The notes beneath the pieces were generated by a model that was not told where the DNA came from, did not search any database, and saw only the letters and a program-made list of their open reading frames with translations. Positions 53,948 through 62,265 of a stretch of DNA of 64,000 nt are shown here, piece after piece. Every line of letters begins with the position of its first letter. Positions within the stretch are counted from its first letter, which is position 1. Source of the DNA: Microbacterium sp. MPKO10 (GTDB lineage Bacteria; Actinomycetota; Actinomycetes; Actinomycetales; Microbacteriaceae); NCBI RefSeq assembly GCF_026107415.2, contig NZ_JAPCHX010000001.1, positions 62,001 through 126,000 on the forward strand, in the 5' to 3' direction. Both the position numbers and the translations under genes were made by a program.

Positions 53948-56587
53948 TCAGCTGACGTGGACCGCTCCGGTTGCGCCCTTCTCAGCATCCGACATCACGT
54001 GTGAGACAAACGGGTAGGTGCCCGCCTCGGGGAACGTGAGCTCGACGAACCCGCCCTGCGCCGGTGTCAGGCCCAGCGCTTGGGAACCGCCGACGCCCGT
54101 CGACCCGCCGTCCTTCAGCGTGTAGTCTCCCTCTTTCCACACCGTGTGGAACTGCCCGCCGATCACGTGGAACGACGAGGTCACGTTGGGCCCGGCGTTC
54201 AGCACCCAGAAGCGCACGGTGTCCCCCGCCTGCACCTCGAGCGGCACGTCGCGATACTGGTTGGCGTAGCCGTTGAATGCGACGATGTCGGGCAGCTGTG
54301 TGGCGACAGCATCCGGATCGACGGGCCCGCCCTGACTGCCGAGGTAGAACTCGGACTGCACCATCACGAACTCGTGGTCGACGGGGGCGAGGTCGGGCGG
54401 ATCGATGATCACGGCGCCGAACATGCCGTTGGCGATGTGGCTCGACATCGGCATCGTCGCGCAGTGGTACATCCAGATGCCGGCGCGCGTCGCCGTGAAC
54501 GTGTACTCGAGGCTCTCGCCGGGCATGATCGTGCGCATCGGCTCGTCGGGGGCGAGCACGCCGGCGTGGAAGTCAATGGAGTGCCCCATGGTGCCGTCAT
54601 TCACGAGTGTGACTTTGAAGGTGTCACCGACCGAGCCGCGCAGCACCGGGCCGGGCGCTGTGCCGTCGAACGTCCAGAGGGTCTGCGTCACGCCGGGAGC
54701 CACTTCGGTTTCTTCTTCGGTCACCGGAAGAGTGATCTCGTGCACGGTTCCGGCGGGTGCGGGATCGAGCTCGGCGTCGTAGGGGACGAAGCCGGCGTCG
54801 GGCGACAGGTGGAAGTCCAGGTCAGCCGCGGCGCTGTCGCCAGCATCCGATGTTGTACCGTGATTGTGGTGGCCGTCGGCCGCGTCATCGCTTGCATCCC
54901 CGGCCCCGACAGCGACGACGCTCAACTCCATGCCCATGGCGCGGTGGCCCGTGACGGAGCACCAGCCCTCCATGTCTTCCGAGATCACGCCGACGTCGAT
55001 CGTCTCGCTGTCTCCCGGTGCCAGGCGCTCCGAGCTCACCCCGTTGGCAAAGGTGAGGTCGTGAATGTCTGTTCCGGTGTTCGTGAACTCGACGACGAGC
55101 TCGTCTCCCGCGGGCACCTCGAGAACGTCGGGCACAAAGCGCATGCCGTCGACCGTCACCTCGATCGTTGTGGTTTCACCGGTCGCCTGGGCCTCCGAAC
55201 CGGCGAGCGTGTTGATGCCCGCCGCTGCTGGGTCGATGGCGATGCCCCCGGCGACAGTGAGAAGAACGACGGATGCTGCCGTGACCAACTGGCCGCTCAC
55301 GGCGCGCTTGGGCTTCGCCTGCCGTGGTTTCGCGCCGATGCGCAGCTGCTCCCCCGGCGTGTGCGTTGCCGGAGCCGGCTCGGTCTTGCGCTCGCGCAGC
55401 CCCACGATGATCCCGCGCACGGCGAGAACGACGACCGTGATGAACAGTGCGAACACGACGACGCTCAGCAGCACCTTCACGACGCTCGGAACCGGGAGCA
55501 GGTAGGCGACCATGCCGATGTTGATCGTCGCGGCGCGGAACACGGCACCGCGGTCGAGTTCGGTCTCGGCAGCTTTGCGGGCGTTCGGCCGCCCCATGAT
55601 CACCGGCAGCAGGTAGCTGAGGGCGCCGAGGACGATCTGCACGGCGAAGCCCGCGACGAACGGCTGCACGATCCAGGCGAGCCGGTCAACAGCTTCGTCC
55701 CAGCCGGAGGCACTGCCCACGCCCGCGGCGAGGAAGCCCGCAGATACCGCGAGCCAGCACAGCGCCGCACCGATTGAGAGGCCGGCATAGCTCAGCCGCG
55801 CAGCATCCTTCGTCTGTCTGATTCCCTCGAACAGCACCAGCGCCAACGCGCACAGCCACACCACAACGCCCGCGGCGACGAGGGGCAGCACGCCCGCGCC
55901 CGCACCGACGAGCACCAGCACCAGCCCGAAGATCGAGATCGTCAGAACGAGCGGCGACCGACGGCCGTCCGTCGGCCGCATGCGCGCGTGCAGCACCGTG
56001 GGCCAGAACAGGATCACCGTGCCGAGAACCGTCGTTCCCACCCAGCCGAGCAGGTTCACGGCGACGTGGGCGACGAAGAGGCGGCCGCGCAGCGGGTCGT
56101 CGGCGAGCAGCTGTGACATCCAGAACCCGAGTCCGACCCCGACCACGAGCCACAGCGCCGACACCGCGTAGAACCGCACGAGCGGACCGAAGCGCGAGGT
56201 GAGCGCGCCGCGAAGCTGCAGCGTCATTATCGTGGCATGTGTCAGCGCGGCCGCGGCCACGAGCGCCGCGCCGGTGAGGATGACCGGCAGTGCGTCCGCC
56301 AGGATTCCCGCCACGACGCAGACCGCCCCGACGGTGTGCAGGCCAAGCCGGATGCCGAGGCCGAGGCGCCCTCCCGGCGCCTGTCTGCGGGTCAGGGTGT
56401 CGGCGAAATGCTGACTCCAGATGAGGATCGCTGTGCTGACGGCGCCGAGCATGGTCAGGTGCACCATGAGCCAGGTGCTGTGCGGAAGAACCCGGTGCGC
56501 TGACACGGCGACGATGGCCGCCAGCATCCAGAGGCCGAGCACCGAGTTGGTGATGATGTACCAGGTGCGACGCTCAAGAGTGCGCAT
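53948..56587 (-). CDS. nirK: membrane-anchored copper nitrite reductase, three-part fusion
   Basis: An 879-residue fusion. Residues 1-390 have about twelve membrane helices with heme-copper/NnrS-like character. A cupredoxin at about 460-560 has a complete type 1 site (H in DIHDLTF; C, H, M in WCSVTGHRAMGM). Residues 588-879 are a class II (AniA-like) nitrite reductase: type 1 copper H669, C709, H717, M722; type 2 copper H674, H708, H863; catalytic D672 and H807. A His/Asp-rich linker lies between. It reduces nitrite to NO, probably on the outer face. It overlaps the NnrS-like gene by 14 bp. Confidence 0.88.
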   Translation of the reverse strand: MRTLERRTWYIITNSVLGLWMLAAIVAVSAHRVLPHSTWLMVHLTMLGAVSTAILIWSQHFADTLTRRQAPGGRLGLGIRLGLHTVGAVCVVAGILADALPVILTGAALVAAAALTHATIMTLQLRGALTSRFGPLVRFYAVSALWLVVGVGLGFWMSQLLADDPLRGRLFVAHVAVNLLGWVGTTVLGTVILFWPTVLHARMRPTDGRRSPLVLTISIFGLVLVLVGAGAGVLPLVAAGVVVWLCALALVLFEGIRQTKDAARLSYAGLSIGAALCWLAVSAGFLAAGVGSASGWDEAVDRLAWIVQPFVAGFAVQIVLGALSYLLPVIMGRPNARKAAETELDRGAVFRAATINIGMVAYLLPVPSVVKVLLSVVVFALFITVVVLAVRGIIVGLRERKTEPAPATHTPGEQLRIGAKPRQAKPKRAVSGQLVTAASVVLLTVAGGIAIDPAAAGINTLAGSEAQATGETTTIEVTVDGMRFVPDVLEVPAGDELVVEFTNTGTDIHDLTFANGVSSERLAPGDSETIDVGVISEDMEGWCSVTGHRAMGMELSVVAVGAGDASDDAADGHHNHGTTSDAGDSAAADLDFHLSPDAGFVPYDAELDPAPAGTVHEITLPVTEEETEVAPGVTQTLWTFDGTAPGPVLRGSVGDTFKVTLVNDGTMGHSIDFHAGVLAPDEPMRTIMPGESLEYTFTATRAGIWMYHCATMPMSSHIANGMFGAVIIDPPDLAPVDHEFVMVQSEFYLGSQGGPVDPDAVATQLPDIVAFNGYANQYRDVPLEVQAGDTVRFWVLNAGPNVTSSFHVIGGQFHTVWKEGDYTLKDGGSTGVGGSQALGLTPAQGGFVELTFPEAGTYPFVSHVMSDAEKGATGAVHVS

Positions 56588-57713
56588 GAACTTCTCCCTT
56601 CGGCCGAGCCGCCAGCACGGCTGAGGTCACGGCGCAGAACAGGAACAGCAGGATCGCCGCGACATTGCCGATGCCTCCCGCCTGAACGACGACGACGATG
56701 CCGCGCACGTCACCGAGAACGCGGGCGATGAGCGAGAGCTGCAGCAGCACGATCGGCGCGTAGAACCAGGGCCGGTACGGCAGCGCAGTGCGCAACACGG
56801 CGGGCAGGATCACCGAGGCGTGGGCCATGATCATCGACATCACAAAGCCGAGAAGCACGGCGTGCGTGACGATGTCGTGCGACGCAGCATCCGGTTCGCC
56901 GCCCGCCAGCAGCATCGCCCCGGCCACGGCCAGCCAGGCGTATCCGCACAGAAGGCAGGCCGCCATGTACCGTGCTGCTCCGGTCGAGGTGATTGTGACG
57001 CGCGCGACGTCGACGATGAGCAGCCAGGCGACCAGCACGAGCAGAGCCGCCCCCAGCACCGTGTGCGCGATGCCTGGCCACAGCACGGTGGCCACGGATG
57101 CTGCCGCCACGACGAGCGCAAGGGCGAGCCCCACGTTTTCACCCCGCGCGGTCAGCCCGCCCACGCGGCCAAGCTCGATGCGTTCTCCCACGATTGTCAG
57201 CACCAGGAACATGGCGGCGACGAGGCTGACACGGTCGAAGGGTACGCCGACGCCCCAGAACACGGCGGCGATGAGGCCGCACACGGCGGCGAGCACCTGC
57301 ACGCTCGTGGCGACGGCTGCCTGCCGCAACCAGATGAGACGGTAGATGACGAGCATCAGCGCCAGGCCGAGAACGGTCGCCGTGCGCCCCACTGCCACGG
57401 GCAGCGGGGTGATGAGCGACAGTGCCCCCAGGCTCAACAGCAGCGGTGCGGCGAAGGCCCACGCGCGCCGGATGGCCACCGCTCGCTCGAGGACGACGAG
57501 GGAACCGACGAAGCCGAAGAGCATGGCCGGGGCGTGAGCGGCACGGAGCGCTTCAGCATCCGTGAACCAGAGGCCCATGCGCGAGAGCCCTGCAGCCATG
57601 CCGATGAGGAGGGCGACTCCGGCCGGCGCCACGAAGGCAAGCCGCCCGGCGCGCACGGCTCCAGGGCCTACGGAGGCGGGCGCGCTGCGGGGAACGGGCG
57701 CGGGGTTCTGCAC
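56574..57713 (-). CDS. nnrS: NnrS-family membrane protein
   Basis: A 379-residue protein with about twelve helices. HAPAMLFGFVGSLVVLERAVA, IVGERIELGR and HDIVTHAVLLGFVMSMIMAHASVILPAVL are NnrS-like, with several membrane histidines for haem/copper. NnrS proteins protect against nitrosative stress. It precedes nirK in the same operon, which supports a nitric-oxide role for both. Its relation to the nirK membrane domain suggests a shared origin. Confidence 0.83.
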   Translation of the reverse strand: MQNPAPVPRSAPASVGPGAVRAGRLAFVAPAGVALLIGMAAGLSRMGLWFTDAEALRAAHAPAMLFGFVGSLVVLERAVAIRRAWAFAAPLLLSLGALSLITPLPVAVGRTATVLGLALMLVIYRLIWLRQAAVATSVQVLAAVCGLIAAVFWGVGVPFDRVSLVAAMFLVLTIVGERIELGRVGGLTARGENVGLALALVVAAASVATVLWPGIAHTVLGAALLVLVAWLLIVDVARVTITSTGAARYMAACLLCGYAWLAVAGAMLLAGGEPDAASHDIVTHAVLLGFVMSMIMAHASVILPAVLRTALPYRPWFYAPIVLLQLSLIARVLGDVRGIVVVVQAGGIGNVAAILLFLFCAVTSAVLAARPKGEVHAHS

Positions 57714-57757
57714 GACTCCAGCCTACCGTCGCTGTTCTACGCCGTGTAGAGCTTTGG

Positions 57758-57848
57758 GGAGCTCTCCGCGCACACGAAAGGGGCCACCTCTTCGACGTGA
57801 CGGTTCGCGTCTCGGAGGTTGGAGCTCTCCGCGCACACGAAAGGGGCC
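57758..57848. repeat. two copies of a 28-bp direct repeat
   Basis: The same 28 bases (beginning GGAGCTCTCCGCGCACACG) occur exactly at 57758-57785 and 57821-57848, with 35 unrelated bases between. The second copy runs into the yceI terminator hairpin. No cas genes and no further copies, so this is not called an array. Confidence 0.8.
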
Positions 57849-57869
57849 GCGGCACGCGCCGCGGCCCCT
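57842..57869 (-). terminator. terminator after yceI
   Basis: AGGGGCCGCGGC pairs perfectly with GCCGCGGCCCCT around ACGC and is followed on the minus strand by TTTCGTG. It starts 14 bp past the yceI stop. Confidence 0.8.
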
Positions 57870-57882
57870 GAAGCACGAGGGA

Positions 57883-58437
57883 CTACTGCTGCAGAGCGAA
57901 CTGCAGGTCGAGCGTGATGGAGACCTTGTCGCCGAGCGTCATGCCGCCGGCCTCGATAGCTGCGTTCCAGTTGACGCCGAAGTCCAGACGGTTGATCGTC
58001 GTGGTTGCCGTGAGTCCCGCCTTTGTCGCGCCCTGGGCGTCGATGACGCCGCCGAACTCGCCGGTCAGCGTCACAGGCTTGGTGACGCCGCGCAGCGTGA
58101 GCTCGCCCTCGACGGTGAAGTCGTCACCGTCGTTCGAGACCTTCGTCGAGCGGAACGTCATGGTCGGAAACTCGTCGACCTTGAAGAAGTCGTTGGTGCG
58201 CAGGTGGTTGTCGCGGTCGGCCTGGCCGGTGTTGACGCTCGCGACGTCGATCGTCGCCTCAACCGAGCTGTCGGCGGGGTTCTCGGCGGTGACGACGGTG
58301 GCATCGACAACGTCGAAGGTTCCACGAACCTTGCTGATCATGAGGTGCTTGACCGAGAACTCGACCTTCGAGTGCATCGGGTCGAGCTTCCAGGTGCCGG
58401 CAATGTACTGGGGGTGAACGAGTGTGTTTTCAGTCAT
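57883..58437 (-). CDS. YceI-family lipocalin-like protein
   Basis: A 184-residue YceI protein without signal peptide: GTWKLDPMHSKVEFSVKHLMISKVRGTFD at the N-terminus and the barrel strands ending VSITLDLQFA. Family members bind isoprenoids or fatty amides. The ATG at 58437 fits the family N-terminus; an ATG at 58455 lies inside the palindrome upstream and is less likely. Neighbours are nnrS-nirK on the same strand. Confidence 0.9.
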   Translation of the reverse strand: MTENTLVHPQYIAGTWKLDPMHSKVEFSVKHLMISKVRGTFDVVDATVVTAENPADSSVEATIDVASVNTGQADRDNHLRTNDFFKVDEFPTMTFRSTKVSNDGDDFTVEGELTLRGVTKPVTLTGEFGGVIDAQGATKAGLTATTTINRLDFGVNWNAAIEAGGMTLGDKVSITLDLQFALQQ

Positions 58438-58439
58438 GT

Positions 58440-58457
58440 ATCTATGCAACTGCATAG
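58440..58457. promoter_or_regulatory. MarR-type operator before yceI
   Basis: TCTATGCAACTGCATAGA is a perfect inverted repeat (8-bp arms, 2-base centre) immediately upstream of the yceI start. Its form resembles MarR/OhrR-family operators. Confidence 0.65.
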
Positions 58458-58537
58458 AGTTCTCTTCTATTCCTTGCCGCGACAACTTTTTTGAGAAATT
58501 TTTGCTGCGTTACCCCGGCCCCTCCTCTCGCCTCGGT

Positions 58538-58597
58538 GTTCAAGTGGCGCAATTGTCACTAAGACGCGCCAGCAAGAACCAATTGCGACATATGAAC
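58538..58597 (+). repeat. 60-bp inverted-repeat element, copy 2
   Basis: Arms GTTCA...TGAAC and, inside, GCGCAATTG with CAATTGCG. Same length as and ungapped match to copy 1 (53876-53935, opposite strand). It lies between the yceI promoter and the end of the phosphotransferase gene. Confidence 0.7.
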
Positions 58598-58629
58598 GCC
58601 GTGGGCCGCCGCGGGCGGCGCGCCATCCC

Positions 58630-59373
58630 TCAGGTGGCGTTCCAGAGGTCGCGATAGTAGACGAGGCGCTCCCTGTCCGGCCTCAGACCGTAGGCCTCGA
58701 TCAGCGCGTCCTCCCAGCCGGGTCCGTAGTTCCACTCCGTGCTCATCGAGGCAACGGCGATGTCGGCCCAGCGGTCAGCCACGCCCAGTGCACCAAAGTC
58801 CACATGTCCGGCGAACTCGCCGTCGGCGTCGAGGAGGGTGTTGGGGCAGCAGGCGTCGCCGTGACAGACGACGAGGCTGTCAGCATCCGGTGGCTCGACC
58901 AGCGCATCAGACACACGGATGCCGCGGCGAGCCGCGTTCGCGATGCGGGACTCCACGCTCCAGTCGAAGGGGCACGCGTCGACGGGAAGCGCATCGTGCA
59001 GCACTCGAAGCCCGCGGCCGACAGCGGCAACGGCAGTCTCGGGCTCGGCGATCCAGCGTGGAGCGACAGCGCTCTGTCCCGGGAGGGCAACCGTCACCAG
59101 CCATTCGTGCGTCGCATCAGAACCATGTTCGAGTACACGCGGGACGCGCGCATACGTTCCCGCCCAGGCGAGGCGTTTGGCCTCAGCATCCATCGATGTC
59201 TCGTCTCCCCGCGGACCCCATTTGACGTAGCGGTCTTCCGTGCCGCCCGGCGTCGGCCCGACCCGGAAGGTCAGTCCACCGAGCGCATTACGCCAGATGG
59301 GCTCGAGGCGTGCTCCCCCGGCAAGCAACATCACACGGTCGGGCACCGGAACCGGAGTAAGAGGAATGGACAC
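58630..59373 (-). CDS. aminoglycoside phosphotransferase-like kinase
   Basis: A 247-residue APH(3')-like protein. The Brenner motif is VVCHGDACCPNTLL (catalytic D, Mg-binding N) and the metal motif HVDFGALGVADRWADIA. The GTG at 59373 has AAAGGAG 4 nt upstream; the longer ATG frame runs across the operator repeats. Chromosomal proteins of this kind may phosphorylate aminoglycosides, macrolides or ordinary metabolites; resistance is not shown by sequence alone. Confidence 0.85.
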   Translation of the reverse strand: MSIPLTPVPVPDRVMLLAGGARLEPIWRNALGGLTFRVGPTPGGTEDRYVKWGPRGDETSMDAEAKRLAWAGTYARVPRVLEHGSDATHEWLVTVALPGQSAVAPRWIAEPETAVAAVGRGLRVLHDALPVDACPFDWSVESRIANAARRGIRVSDALVEPPDADSLVVCHGDACCPNTLLDADGEFAGHVDFGALGVADRWADIAVASMSTEWNYGPGWEDALIEAYGLRPDRERLVYYRDLWNAT

Positions 59374-59420
59374 GAAACTCCTTTGCGCCCTGTCGATGCT
59401 ACTGGGCGGATCACAACGCG

Positions 59421-59468
59421 TGTAAAGAAAATCTTGACACCGTGAGCATGTAAAGAGAAAATTGACAC
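59421..59468. promoter_or_regulatory. paired 20-bp operator repeats in a divergent promoter
   Basis: TGTAAAGAAAATCTTGACAC (59421-59440) and TGTAAAGAGAAAATTGACAC (59449-59468) match at 17 of 20 bases and are 28 bp apart. The first is also a near-perfect inverted repeat (TGT-N-AAGA-N3-TCTT-N-ACA). Both contain TTGACA -35-like boxes, and the second ends at the ATG of the HTH gene. Confidence 0.75.
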
Positions 59469-60095
59469 ATGACACAGATCACGGTGACGACCGAGGCGGC
59501 TCGCTCGTCGGCAGCTGAGGCGGAGGCCCGTGCCCGGGCGCTCGACAAAGCGCTCGACGACGGCGACGCCAGAACGATCATCGCGGCCGCGGTCGAGGTG
59601 AAGAGCACGGCTGATTCAGCCCTCGCTGCCGCCATCCGCGCGGCGCGGGCTCACGGCGCCACATGGCAGCTCGTCGGTGATGCTCTCGGCATCACCCGGC
59701 AAGCCGCCTTTCAGCGATTCGGCCGACCGACCGACCCGAGAACAGGAGAACCCATGGATACGCAACCTTTCCCCAACGCCCCTGAACGTGCGCGCGGCGT
59801 CTTCGCAGATCTGCAGAGCGGCCGCTGGGACGCCGTCACCACACACTTCGACGAGACGATGCTCGAGAAGCTGGATGACAACGCCCTCTCAACCATGTGG
59901 GCACGTCTTGTCGCAAGATTCGGAGAGCTGGAATCGATCGGCTCTGCCTCACCTCAGCGAGCGGCAGATCTCACGGTCACCGACGTCGCTCTCTCGTTCG
60001 AGGCGGCCGAGATGGTCGGCCGCCTCTCATCGCGTGAGAACGGCGAGGTTGCTGGCCTGTTCATTCTGACTCCCGAGCAGGCGCGCAGCCTCTGA
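59469..60095 (+). CDS. HTH protein with DUF3887-like domain
   Basis: A 208-residue protein. Residues 1-85 form a helical domain with a helix-turn-helix ([22 protein letters not shown]); residues 100-208 resemble DUF3887 ([26 protein letters not shown]). It is likely a DNA-binding protein with a ligand-sensing tail and may bind the repeats just upstream. An operon with the CPBP protease gene (21-bp gap). Confidence 0.75.
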   Translation: MTQITVTTEAARSSAAEAEARARALDKALDDGDARTIIAAAVEVKSTADSALAAAIRAARAHGATWQLVGDALGITRQAAFQRFGRPTDPRTGEPMDTQPFPNAPERARGVFADLQSGRWDAVTTHFDETMLEKLDDNALSTMWARLVARFGELESIGSASPQRAADLTVTDVALSFEAAEMVGRLSSRENGEVAGLFILTPEQARSL

Positions 60096-60116
60096 CCGGA
60101 CAAGGAGATGGTGAAA

Positions 60117-61139
60117 ATGTCGACCAACGATTCGCAGACCGATGCCGCAGAGGTACTGCCTCGCCGCGTTCCCTGGCGTGCGGTCGGAGTATTTCTCATC
60201 GTGAGCTTCGGGCTCGCCTGGGCCGTGATGCTGCCGATCTGGCTCGGACCACGAACGATCGACACACCATTTTTCTACCCACTCGCTGTGGTCATGATGT
60301 ACACACCGACAATCGGCGCTGTGGCTGCGATGCTGCTGTTCCGGCGCCCACCGCGCGGACATCGCACACGTTTTCTCGGAATCACACCGCTGCGCCCCGT
60401 AAAATCCAGCATCCTCATGTCTGGCGTGGCGATCCTCGGCAGCCTTGTCGTGATCATCTGCGGGGCATTGCTTGCATCCGCACTCGGGTTTCTCGTCATC
60501 GACCCCGTGCACTTCTCAGGACTGCGCGAGCAGATGATGGCAACAGTCGGCGAACGCGCCGGAGAGCCCGCAGCCGCCGCGATTGCGCAGGTTCCGGCCG
60601 TCGCCCTCGTGATCTCCCAGGTCAGGAACGCTCTTCTGGGCTCCGTGGTCAACGGTGTGGTGACAGTCGGTGAAGAAGTGGGCTGGCGAGGCTGGCTACT
60701 TCCGACTCTTCTGCCGCTCGGCACGTGGCGGGCGCTTCTGCTCACCGGCGCACTCTGGGGGTTGTGGCACGCTCCGATCATTCTGCTGGGATACAACTTC
60801 GGACTCACGAACGTGTGGGGCGTGCTGATGATGGTGGCCGCGGCCATGGTGCTGGGTACCGTCATCGGCTGGCTGCGGCTGCGGACGGCGTCACTCTGGC
60901 CCTCGGTGTTCGCACATGCAACGTTCAACGCGGCTGCCGTGCTCGTTCCGTCGACTCTCGTTGCCGCGGGGCATTCCGTCGACCCGGTCTCGGCCACGGG
61001 GGTTGCGTGGCCGACGTGGATCGTTCTCGCCGTCCTCGTCGTGTTTCTTATCATCACAGGTCAGTTCTCGAGGCGTAAGCTGCCGACGGTGCGCCTCGCC
61101 CCGTCGACGACGAACTCGGCGGAGCCGAGCGCCGTGTAG
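60117..61139 (+). CDS. CPBP-family intramembrane metalloprotease
   Basis: A 340-residue membrane protein with eight or so helices and motifs GEEVGWRGWLLP, WHAPIILLGYN and FAHATFNA. The ATG at 60117 is chosen because AAGGAG is 9 nt upstream. It is closely similar in motif order and wording to the protein at 41037-41966, so the two are paralogues. Context (HTH/DUF3887 gene, divergent kinase) suggests an antibiotic or envelope-stress response, by inference. Confidence 0.9.
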   Translation: MSTNDSQTDAAEVLPRRVPWRAVGVFLIVSFGLAWAVMLPIWLGPRTIDTPFFYPLAVVMMYTPTIGAVAAMLLFRRPPRGHRTRFLGITPLRPVKSSILMSGVAILGSLVVIICGALLASALGFLVIDPVHFSGLREQMMATVGERAGEPAAAAIAQVPAVALVISQVRNALLGSVVNGVVTVGEEVGWRGWLLPTLLPLGTWRALLLTGALWGLWHAPIILLGYNFGLTNVWGVLMMVAAAMVLGTVIGWLRLRTASLWPSVFAHATFNAAAVLVPSTLVAAGHSVDPVSATGVAWPTWIVLAVLVVFLIITGQFSRRKLPTVRLAPSTTNSAEPSAV

Positions 61140-61156
61140 CGACGCCCACGCGAGAT

Positions 61157-62191
61157 TCAGGCAACGAGCATGACGCCGCCGAGCGCGATACCCGCGACGA
61201 CGAGGGTGCTGCAGGCGGCGAGGGCGAACGGCTTTGGCCCCACCTTCACGAGATTGCGGATCTTCACCCCGGCACCCAGCGCGAACATGGCGGCCGAGAG
61301 CAGCGCATTCTGAACGACGGATGCTGCGTCTACGACGATCTCCGGAACGATGCCCGTCGAGCGCAGCACGACCATGACGATGAAGCCCGCCACGAACAGC
61401 GGCATGATCGGCGGACGCTTTCCTCCGGTGCCAGCGCTCTGCCTGCGCTGCACCGCGCTGATCACTGCCATCACCGGGGCGAGCATGAGCACCCGCGCAA
61501 GCTTGACGATGACGGCGACGCCCAGCGCTCCCCCGCCGATGATGCCGCCGGCTGCGACGACCTGCGCGACCTCGTGGATGGAGCCCCCGGCCCAGAGACC
61601 GGCATCGAGTGTGCCGAGCCCCATTGCACCAGCAGCGAGCGGGACGAGCGGGATCATCAGTGTGCCAAAGAGCACGACGAGGGCGATCGCGGTCACGACC
61701 TCTTCATCGTCGTCAGGCTCGACCACGCCATCGACCGCGGCGACCGCGGCAGCACCGCAGATCGAGAATCCGCACGCGATCAGCAGCCGCTGCGTGAAGC
61801 CGATTCCGAACAATTTTCCGAGCAGCAGCGTCGAGACGATTCCGCCGACGACAATGGCGATCACGACGACGATCACGCCGGCGCCGAGCCCGAGGATGTC
61901 CCCCACCACCAGCTGGAGGCCCAGCAGCACGACGCCAAGCCGAAGAAGCTTCTTCGCCGAGAACGCCAACCCCGGCTCGAAGACCGGGTGCACTGGCGTG
62001 AGGTTGCGCAGCAGCATCCCGATGACGATGGCGATCAGAAGCGCGCTCACCGCCGGCACAAAATGATTGACGGTCAGTGCGATCACGACGGCGATGGCAC
62101 AGAGGCCCAGGCCGGGGAGGACAGGAGGGAGAGGGTTTTGGCGACCGGGGCGCTGTGTGGCGCCGGTGCGCTCAGAGACAGGATGAGACAT
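61157..62191 (-). CDS. yeiH: YeiH/UPF0324-family putative sulfate or sulfite exporter
   Basis: A 344-residue membrane protein with about eleven helices and segments GMLLRNLTPVHPVFEPGLAFSAKKLLRLGVVLLG and GGSIHEVAQVVAAGGIIG. YeiH family proteins lie next to LysR-type YeiE in many bacteria, as here. The adjacent regulator in enteric bacteria responds to sulfite, which suggests this protein handles sulfite or sulfate. Start ATG at 62191. Confidence 0.87.
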   Translation of the reverse strand: MSHPVSERTGATQRPGRQNPLPPVLPGLGLCAIAVVIALTVNHFVPAVSALLIAIVIGMLLRNLTPVHPVFEPGLAFSAKKLLRLGVVLLGLQLVVGDILGLGAGVIVVVIAIVVGGIVSTLLLGKLFGIGFTQRLLIACGFSICGAAAVAAVDGVVEPDDDEEVVTAIALVVLFGTLMIPLVPLAAGAMGLGTLDAGLWAGGSIHEVAQVVAAGGIIGGGALGVAVIVKLARVLMLAPVMAVISAVQRRQSAGTGGKRPPIMPLFVAGFIVMVVLRSTGIVPEIVVDAASVVQNALLSAAMFALGAGVKIRNLVKVGPKPFALAACSTLVVAGIALGGVMLVA

Positions 62192-62248
62192 GGTGTCCAG
62201 CGTGCCCGGGCTGAGACCGCGGCAGAATGCCCAATTTCTGTCAACGTC

Positions 62249-62265
62249 ATATCATTGCGATATGG
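62249..62265. promoter_or_regulatory. LysR-type operator in the yeiH/LysR gap
   Basis: CATATCATTGCGATATG is a perfect 6-5-6 inverted repeat that fits the T-N11-A LysR box. It overlaps TATCAT, a -10 box 6 nt before the LysR-type start, and so supports autorepression. Confidence 0.65.

Noticed and set aside
57758-57848. CRISPR array
   Set aside because: Only two repeats, no cas genes, and the second repeat is part of a terminator hairpin.
58630-59373. Acquired antibiotic resistance gene
   Set aside because: No mobile element nearby and composition like its neighbours; the kinase fold alone does not show resistance.
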